Source of the DNA: Lepus europaeus
Lineage: Eukaryota; Chordata; Mammalia; Lagomorpha; Leporidae
Assembly (NCBI RefSeq): GCF_033115175.1
Contig: NC_084835.1
Span: forward strand, 101,710,448-101,774,447
Length of the DNA stretch: 64,000 nucleotides
Direction of reading: 5' to 3'
Shown: one piece after another, positions 58,288 through 64,000 of the stretch
Position numbering within the stretch: position 1 is the stretch's first letter
How the letters are laid out: each line of letters starts with the position of its first letter
The notes under the pieces: generated by a model
What the model saw: only the letters and a program-made list of their open reading frames with translations
What the model was told of the DNA's origin: nothing
Databases searched by the model: none
Position numbers and translations under genes: made by a program

Positions 58288-58650
58288 TCAGCTGCAGTGG
58301 TCACTTTGGAAGTTGGGCTGAGTGAAGGGCTTTTCAGCTTGGAGCCAATAAGATCTGTGGCTCTGACCTGGGCATCCTTCGAGTCCAGGGCAGGTCCATT
58401 TCCAGTGACCCAACTCTTGGCAGAGCTGCCAGGGCTCTTCACAAGCTGACTTCTGCTGAAGCCCAGACTTACCACATTGAAAGCCACTGCAGTGGACTGG
58501 CCTGTTGGGTCTCCTTGAGGGCAGATCACCGTACAGATCAGCCATTAATAGGCCTGCCACCCATTGCTTCTGATGCCTAGCTTTCTTTTCCTCCTGGTTT
58601 GTGTTAAAGCAGACCAGAGGATGCAAGTCAAGGGAGTGCCCATGTCCCAT
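58288..58650 (-). pseudogene. ERV gag nucleocapsid-like fragment with two degenerate zinc knuckles
   Basis: Minus-strand open frame of 120 codons. A basic stretch 'NQEEKKARHQKQ' precedes two knuckle-like units: 'FQCGKSGLQQKSAC' (first Cys now Gly, His now Leu) and 'WQLCQELGHWKWTC' (first Cys now Trp, the rest fitting C-X4-H-X4-C). The 'GHWK..CP' signature and the double knuckle are typical of the nucleocapsid of class I (gamma-like) endogenous retroviruses. With these ligands lost, zinc binding is unlikely. Endogenous remnant only; not part of a complete provirus here. Confidence 0.68.
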
Positions 58651-59740
58651 CTCTAATCTTCGGTGGCCTGAACTACAAGTCTATAGTCACAGGCATGTTC
58701 TGTAGTAGTTTTTCTAAGGTAGACAATGCCCATGAGGAAAATTATATTCTCACTTTAAAACTTTCTTTCCCTTTGGTCTGAAAGGGAGGTTTTTTTTTTT
58801 TTTCTACTTACTGTATACTTCGCTGATGGCGATGTGAATCTAGCTATGAGATTATTATTTAAGCTCTTATTTTGGCTATGCTATTACAGAAAAATGTTAG
58901 CCATCTCTTATAAGGTCTAAAGATTAAATTGTGCGTCCTACAGATTCCTTCATAATAGAATTAATTCCCTACCTTGAAGAGAATAGAGAAATGAAAGAAC
59001 AAGTTGGGCTTAGAATAGAGAAATGAGGGAGCAAGTCCTAGATCACTTGCTGAAAATAGCAATATTACATGAATACTTAGCAAACCGTTTCAACCCTTAG
59101 ATAAGCACTTAATAAAACATTTACCAGAAGGTCCAATGCCTTCTATAAATTTTAAGAATCATGTATTTGAAAACACCTCTTAAATATCTAAGATGGTGTA
59201 GTTTGTTTAACCAGTAAATTTAAGCACAACCATTAAAATGTTTTTAGTTTCTTTCTACCAACAAGTTTAAAACATATGATACACAGATTCAGGTCCCACA
59301 AATTAAAATGTATCTTTGATTGATTTTAGCAGCTTAAATTTATGGACAATCTTATCTAAAAGCCATTTAAAATAAAACTTAATAAAATTTCCCCATGTGG
59401 ACATACAATATGTACGCACATATAACATAGCATAATAGACCAATATCAAAATCCAAAATATCTAGTTGAACTAAGATTCCTTAAAATCATGACATAACAT
59501 AGTCCAAATTTGATCATTGTTACAAGGTGATTATTCAAGTCTTTGAAAATAAGCACATAGTTAAATAACCCATAGCTCTTAATAAAAATTCAGCTGTTTT
59601 TGAACAATTAGAATTTAACAGACATCAAGAGAACATAATAGATTACTTTAACACATTGCTCTAACAGTGCATCAGAGTTTAATTCTATGTCAAAGAGAAA
59701 TTGAGCTTCCTGTGATCTTTTGCTGTGAGGTTTCCTTCCT

Positions 59741-60778
59741 TTACCTTCTTTCATATTGGTGACCATGTGTCTGTGTTTCTGTGTGTAACACATCTTTAAG
59801 CATCTTTTGCAGGGCAGGATGAGTGGCAACATATTCTTTCAGTTTCTGTTTGCTATGAAAAGTCTTAATTTCACCTTCATTCACAAATGAGAGCTTTGCA
59901 GGATATAATATTCTGGGCTGGCAGTTTTTCTCTCTTAGTACCTGGGCTATGTCTCGCCATTCCCTTCTAGCTTGTAGGGTTTCTGATGAGAAGTCTGCTG
60001 TGAGTCTAATTGGAGATCCTCTGAGAGTAATCTGATGTTTCTCTCTTGCACCTTTTAGAATCTTTTCTTTATGTTTCACTGTGGTGAGTTTGATTATGAC
60101 GTGTCGTGGTGAGGATCTCTTTTGGTCATGTTTATTAGGGGTTCTATAAGCTTCCTGTACTAAGATGCCTCTGTCCTTCTCCAAACCTGGGAAATTTTCT
60201 GCTAGTATCTCACTGAAAATGCCTTCTAATCCTTTCTCCCTCTCCATGCCTTCAGGAACTCCTAGAACTCGAATGTTGGGTTTTTTAATAGTATCCTGTA
60301 GATTCCCGACAATATTTTTTAGATTTCTAATTTCTTCTTCTTTTCTTTGGTTTGCCTGTTTCCTTTCCTGTTCTCTGTCTTCTAAGTCTGATATTCTCTC
60401 TTCTGCTTCACCCATTCTGTTTTTAAGGCTCTCTAATGTGTTTGTCATTTGATCTATTGAATTCTTCATTTCATTATGATTTCTCGTCACAATCACCATT
60501 TCTTGTTCCACTAGTTGTTTCATTTCATTTTGATTCCTCCTTAATATTTCACTTTCACGAGAGAGATTTTCTATCTTGTCCTTTAAGGATTTCTGTAGTT
60601 CAAGAATTTGTTTTTGAGAACTTCTTAATGTTCTTATCAATATTTTGAGATCCGCTTCTTGCATTTCTTCGATCACCTCATCTTCATAATCTTGAGTTGG
60701 GGTGTCTTTTTCATTTGGGGGCGTCATAGTGTCTTCCTTGTTCTTGTTAGCTTGGTTTTTGCGTTTGTTGTATGGCAT
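59741..60778 (-). CDS. L1 ORF1p, intact open frame, in the composite element
   Basis: 345 codons from the ATG at 60778, the start that aligns with the other intact copy (38438). The frame extends 8 codons further upstream to another ATG at 60802, which the other copy lacks. Same architecture: basic start (MPYNKRKNQANKNKEDT), acidic stretch, coiled coil (about 40-165), 'NIRVLGVPEGME', C-terminal 'SPIRLTADFSSE' and 'REKNCQPRILYPAKLSF'. Differences from the other copy are scattered amino-acid changes with no stop. It would make the L1 RNA-binding chaperone. ORF2 is absent, so the element would need reverse transcriptase from another L1. Confidence 0.92.
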   Translation of the reverse strand: MPYNKRKNQANKNKEDTMTPPNEKDTPTQDYEDEVIEEMQEADLKILIRTLRSSQKQILELQKSLKDKIENLSRESEILRRNQNEMKQLVEQEMVIVTRNHNEMKNSIDQMTNTLESLKNRMGEAEERISDLEDREQERKQANQRKEEEIRNLKNIVGNLQDTIKKPNIRVLGVPEGMEREKGLEGIFSEILAENFPGLEKDRGILVQEAYRTPNKHDQKRSSPRHVIIKLTTVKHKEKILKGAREKHQITLRGSPIRLTADFSSETLQARREWRDIAQVLREKNCQPRILYPAKLSFVNEGEIKTFHSKQKLKEYVATHPALQKMLKDVLHTETQTHGHQYERR

Positions 60779-61707
60779 GTTGGAGATATTTGGTTTCTTC
60801 ACTGTGGTGTTTTTTTTTTTTTCTTGTTATACTATGACTCTAGATTAAGTGGACTGTCTGCTTTTAGTGGAGCCTTAGAGGCTTGAGATGGGTGTGGACT
60901 GAGAGCTGTGTTTGGTTCCTCAGGGTTGAGGGTGTGTCAAGATGACACTCCCAGGTTAGGTGTGGTAAATGTCTCTTTCTTTTGTTGATTCAAAAGGGAA
61001 GTAATTCCACACAGCTGAATGTAATTGGAGGTAGTTAGCAGGCAATGATATACCTACAGGAGCCAGAGATTGGAAGCTCTTTCCCAAGGACCACACAGGG
61101 AATCTCTGCTGCCCTCGGTGTGGGCTCCAATTCTCCTGCAGTCTCCCACTGGGTTGCCAAGTTAGATGCTAATCTCCAGTTATTTCACCCCTCCCCCCAG
61201 AGTCAGGTTTTTCTGCTAGGCTCAGGGCCGGTGCAGACCTGAGGTCGCCCTGCTTATGACGTATGTCCAAAATGGCGCCTGCTCTTTGTCTTGCTCGCCC
61301 TTGAGGGGTGAGCGGAGAGAGAGAAACTCGTGTCCGTTTCGGTCACTTTTTTTTTTTTTCCCTCTCTCTCTCTTCTAGTTAGCCTGGTGAACTTTTCCCC
61401 ACGGAGTTTCAAGCCTCGTTCCCTCTAGCCTCCTCTTTCCGCTTGCCCACTGGTGTCTCGGGCTATGGAGGTTCGGCTCACCTCGCGTTCCAGCGCTGGT
61501 GCGTTGAGTCTGCTGCTGGTGTCCCGAACTTGGGCTCCCACGCTCTCCACGCAGGTCCGCTGTGAATCACTAGTTCCGGTAGAGTTTCCTCTGTTGTTTC
61601 TTCCCCTACTCTTCCTTGACCCTGCAGTATCTCCACTTTTATTAACCTGTGTCTTGCTGAAGAATATCAATGTGCTCCCTTCCTATTCCGCCATCTTGGA
61701 TTCCTCC
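60779..61707 (-). promoter_or_regulatory. L1 5'UTR / internal promoter of the composite element
   Basis: The sense 5' end carries CCAAGATGGCGG (complement at 61689-61700), the YY1-like motif of L1 5' ends. The first ~450 bases are GC-rich with many CpGs, as expected of an L1 promoter. Confidence 0.65.
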
Positions 61708-61933
61708 TCTGTTGAGTTTTTCTTTTTGGGGTGTTTTCAGTTTTTCTTGGAAGGTGATAATGAGCCATTGGTCTCCCACTTAATCACGAACAAATCACCC
61801 GATTGATCTTTTCCCTTATGATGATTTCTGCCTTTCTTTATTAAACAGTGACAGCAGAAATTTTTTTCTGAATTCTGATGGAATCCTTTCACTGGTAAGT
61901 ATGTACAGCTTCTTTGTAAAAACCTAGCAAATT

Positions 61934-61975
61934 CCTTTCTCTCTGTCTCTCTCTCTCACTATCCACTCTGCCTGT

Positions 61976-62002
<27 letters not shown>
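61934..62002 (+). mobile_element. CSINE reduced to its last ~45 bp plus A tail
   Basis: Only 'CCTTTCTCTCTGTCTCTC...CTCTGCCTGTC' and about 25-30 A remain. The 16-bp repeat AAAAACCTAGCAAATT (61918-61933 and 62003-62018) is a perfect TSD, so it was inserted already truncated. Confidence 0.95.
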
Positions 62003-62009
<7 letters not shown>

Positions 62010-62170
62010 AGCAAATTGACCAGTATAGCAAGTGTACATATTTCTGTTTGTAATTAACAGAAATCTATAGAAATTATTTTATAAAGTAAGCCATCCATAG
62101 TTTATTTTCCTTCCTATAAATGCTATTACCTATTCATTAGGAAGGCAAAAAATTAAGCACAGTTGATTTT

Positions 62171-62506
62171 TTTTTTTTTGACAGGCAGAGTGGACAGTGA
62201 GAGAGAGACAAAGAGAAAGGTCTTCCTTTTGCCATTGGTTCACCCTCCAATGGCCGCCGCGGTAGCGCGCTGCGGCCGGCGCACCGCGCTGTTCCGATGG
62301 CAGGAGCCAGGTGCTTCTCCTGGTCTCCCATGGGGTGCAGAGCCCAAGCACTTGGGCCATCCTCCACTGCACTCCCTGGCCACAGCAGAGAGCTGGCCTG
62401 GAAGAGGGGCAACCGGGATAGAATCCGGCACCCCAACCGGGACTAGAACCCGGTGTGCCGGCGCCGCAAGGCGGAGGATTAGCCTGTTGAGCCACGGCGC
62501 CGGCAA
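62171..62506 (-). mobile_element. CSINE, young, reverse orientation
   Basis: T run, reversed body rich in CpG ('GCCGCCGCGG', 'GCGCCGCAAGGCGG') and reversed head. The 13-bp TSD CACAGTTGATTTT (62158-62170 and 62507-62519) is identical. Retained CpGs fit a young insertion. Confidence 0.97.
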
Positions 62507-62519
62507 CACAGTTGATTTT

Positions 62520-63937
62520 AATGCTTTGTTATGGGTTGAGCTAAGAAACACCAGCACCTCCACTGCAAGAAAGGTTCTTCTCAAAGGATGGGTGGTGGAT
62601 GGAACACCATACTGCAGCCGCTCAGAGCCAGGCTCCCGGTACTCTCAGGGAATTCTCTTAACCATCAAAGGTCAACACCACCAAGAAATCCAGATGCTCC
62701 AGGAGCTACAAACATACTCCAAACTGCTGTTTCCTACTCTAAGCCTGAACGATACATTTCATCCAAGGATAGCAAGGAAAGTCACTCAAAGTTATCCCCT
62801 GAATGCCCCTTTTTGAGTCTCCCTAGGTCACGCTCACGAGATACCTGGAAAGTGTTAACACATCAAGTAGAACTCAAGATCCAGGTGCTACTTTTCAATT
62901 ACTTTAGGTGAGGTTAAGCAGGTGGTACTCAGGAAAGCAGAAAGGATACTGTGAACACAGAGAGAATCAAGGGGATATTCCCCCTTCAAAGTAAACTTTT
63001 AAATGAGCAAGGTATTATCAGGGTCCCTAAAAATACATGCAGCTACTGGATGTCCCTGGCTTGCCAAATCGTTGCCACCGAGTCTGCACTGCTGAATCTC
63101 CATAGGCAGAAGCCACCACTGAAGGCACATCTTTGCTCTGAATGCAACAACAGCCCCCCCAAGTGGCCTTCCACATACACTGTTTGATAGTGAGATTCTG
63201 TCCTGTCTCAAGTGATGGCTGTGCCTGCCCCAAAGGCAAGAAGCCAATCAGCCTCATGGGCTCTCTCGTTTCCCAACTTAGAAGGTTCCATGCCATGACC
63301 ATCCATCTCTACCAAACCATGTGCTCCCTATGGCATTTTAAACCAATTTTTCAAAACTCTTCATTGATTTTTCAATGTGAAACAAAAAGAATAAGCGGTA
63401 AGTCCATCAGTCATCACTGGTGAAGCACACAGGGAATGCCGCTTTTAATTTGGGTGAAAGCTCCACTTTGTGGTGTCTTATATGATTGCCAACAAAACAG
63501 AGCAGAGTTTTATAGCTGCAGGAGACATCCGCATTTTACAACTCAGAAACCCGCCTGCATGGGAGTCAAAAGGCTTAGACAATGAGTTGCAGAACAGAAC
63601 TAGAACAGTGGCTTCTGCGTCACTTACCTCCAGCCCAACACCGACTCAGCCTGGCTCCAGCTGTTCTCTCGTCAGCTCCACCACCTGCTGGAGGCGATGT
63701 TGCTCAGCCCCTTGAGCAACTTCATCCCATGCTGAAGCACACACTGAGAGCCATGAAATAAGTTCATCCCCTCCCCCATTCCACATGGTCCTGTTTCCCC
63801 AAAACTGCATATTGGTGTGTATGAGCCGAGAGGGTCAAAGGTCATCTTTGCTCTCAGACCTCCGGCTCCTCTGGCCTCAACAGGTTTTTCACTACTTCAT
63901 GATTTCATGATTTAGCAATAGCCCTACATGTGAGAGT
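62520..63937. other. No recognisable feature
   Basis: About 1.4 kb with balanced composition and several short frames of 78-120 codons on both strands. None has a motif, and frames overlap without preference, so I call no gene. It is the best stretch of apparently unique DNA for a conservation check. Confidence 0.4.
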
Positions 63938-64000
63938 ACTTCAAAGAGTTCATGGGGAAAAAAAAAAAAATTAAAAAATAAGTTTTTGTTGTTGAAAAGA
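63938..64000. mobile_element. MITE-like element, left half at the window edge
   Basis: 'AGTACTTCAAAGAGTTCATGGGGAAAA' matches the terminal repeat of the elements at 20280 and 49696, followed by A-rich DNA. The right half lies outside the window. Confidence 0.5.

Larger units (their letters stand above)
57772..59696 (-). other. Non-L1 segment replacing ORF2
   Basis: On the sense (minus) strand: an AT-rich part without coding signature (59696-58804), an A14 run (58803-58790), a part ending in a retroviral NC/PR-like reading (58650-57997), then about 220 bases without signature. L1 homology is lost directly after the post-ORF1 'GATCACAGGAAGCTC' and resumes at 'TATGACCTTGTCAAAATATG'. No LTR and no env can be recognised. 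Confidence 0.7.
57291..61707 (-). mobile_element. Composite retroelement: L1 5'UTR-ORF1, ERV-like segment, L1 3'UTR
   Basis: Reading the minus strand from 61707: a complete L1 5' end (GAGGAATCCAAGATGGCGG), 5'UTR, intact ORF1 (60778-59741) and the usual post-ORF1 bases to about 59697. Then about 1.9 kb unrelated to L1 stands where ORF2 should be. L1 3'UTR homology resumes near 57771 and ends in a long A tail (T run 57289-57313). The repeat TCTGTTGAGTTTTTCT at 57275-57290 recurs at 61708-61723 (20 bases match if the T run is counted). One TSD around the whole unit says it was inserted as one molecule. The inner segment has an A14 run (58790-58803, T on the plus strand) and a retroviral NC/PR-like stretch. 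Confidence 0.9.

Noticed and set aside
57780..59696. A complete endogenous provirus inside the composite element
   Set aside because: No paired LTRs, no primer-binding site, no pol RT or env signature; only an NC/PR-like fragment is visible.

Overview
The window is vertebrate nuclear DNA, almost certainly from a rabbit or hare. It is dominated by two lagomorph-specific families. One is the tRNA-derived C-repeat SINE (CSINE): a 5' end carrying Pol III A- and B-box-like sequence, a pyrimidine-rich 3' part, the 'CTCTGCCTGTCAAA' end and a short A tail. The other is a lagomorph-type LINE-1 with a G-rich 3'UTR. Older mammalian repeats (MIR, L2, ancient L1M, MLT1/MaLR LTRs, MER5) lie underneath. I find no exon of a functioning host gene, so this is intergenic or intronic sequence. 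The only open frames with real coding signatures belong to retrotransposons.

1-6.0 kb: L1 3'-end pieces, SINEs, then a complete processed pseudogene of LIN28A. It runs from the mRNA 5'UTR through a broken coding region and about 2.5 kb of 3'UTR to the poly(A) signal, and has a recognisable target-site duplication (TSD). 6-25 kb: mostly old AT-rich DNA with CSINEs of several ages, ancient L1M 3' ends (one split by an MLT1 LTR), MER5, MIR and a palindromic MITE-like element.

25-46 kb: an L1 cluster. A 5'-truncated minus-strand L1 (25147-28280) is followed by a layered nest. An old plus-strand L1 (about 30012 to 46115) was broken in its ORF2 endonuclease region by a minus-strand L1 (31775-34227). 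Its 3'UTR was broken by a full-length plus-strand L1 (37654-45186), which keeps an intact ORF1 and has a decayed ORF2. That L1 in turn took a CSINE (44118-44458). Every inserted layer has its own TSD.

46-57 kb: microsatellite, L1M-like and MLT1 remnants, L2, MIR and CSINEs, one with a private 32-bp tandem duplication. 57.3-61.7 kb: the most unusual object, a minus-strand composite retroelement. It has a complete L1 5'UTR and intact ORF1, then about 1.9 kb of non-L1 DNA in place of ORF2 that includes a degenerate retroviral nucleocapsid/protease-like stretch, then an L1 3'UTR and poly(A). One TSD of 16-20 bp encloses the whole unit, so it appears to have been inserted as a single chimeric RNA. 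61.7-64 kb: a CSINE truncated to its last ~70 bp, a full CSINE, unrecognised DNA, and half of a MITE-like element at the edge.
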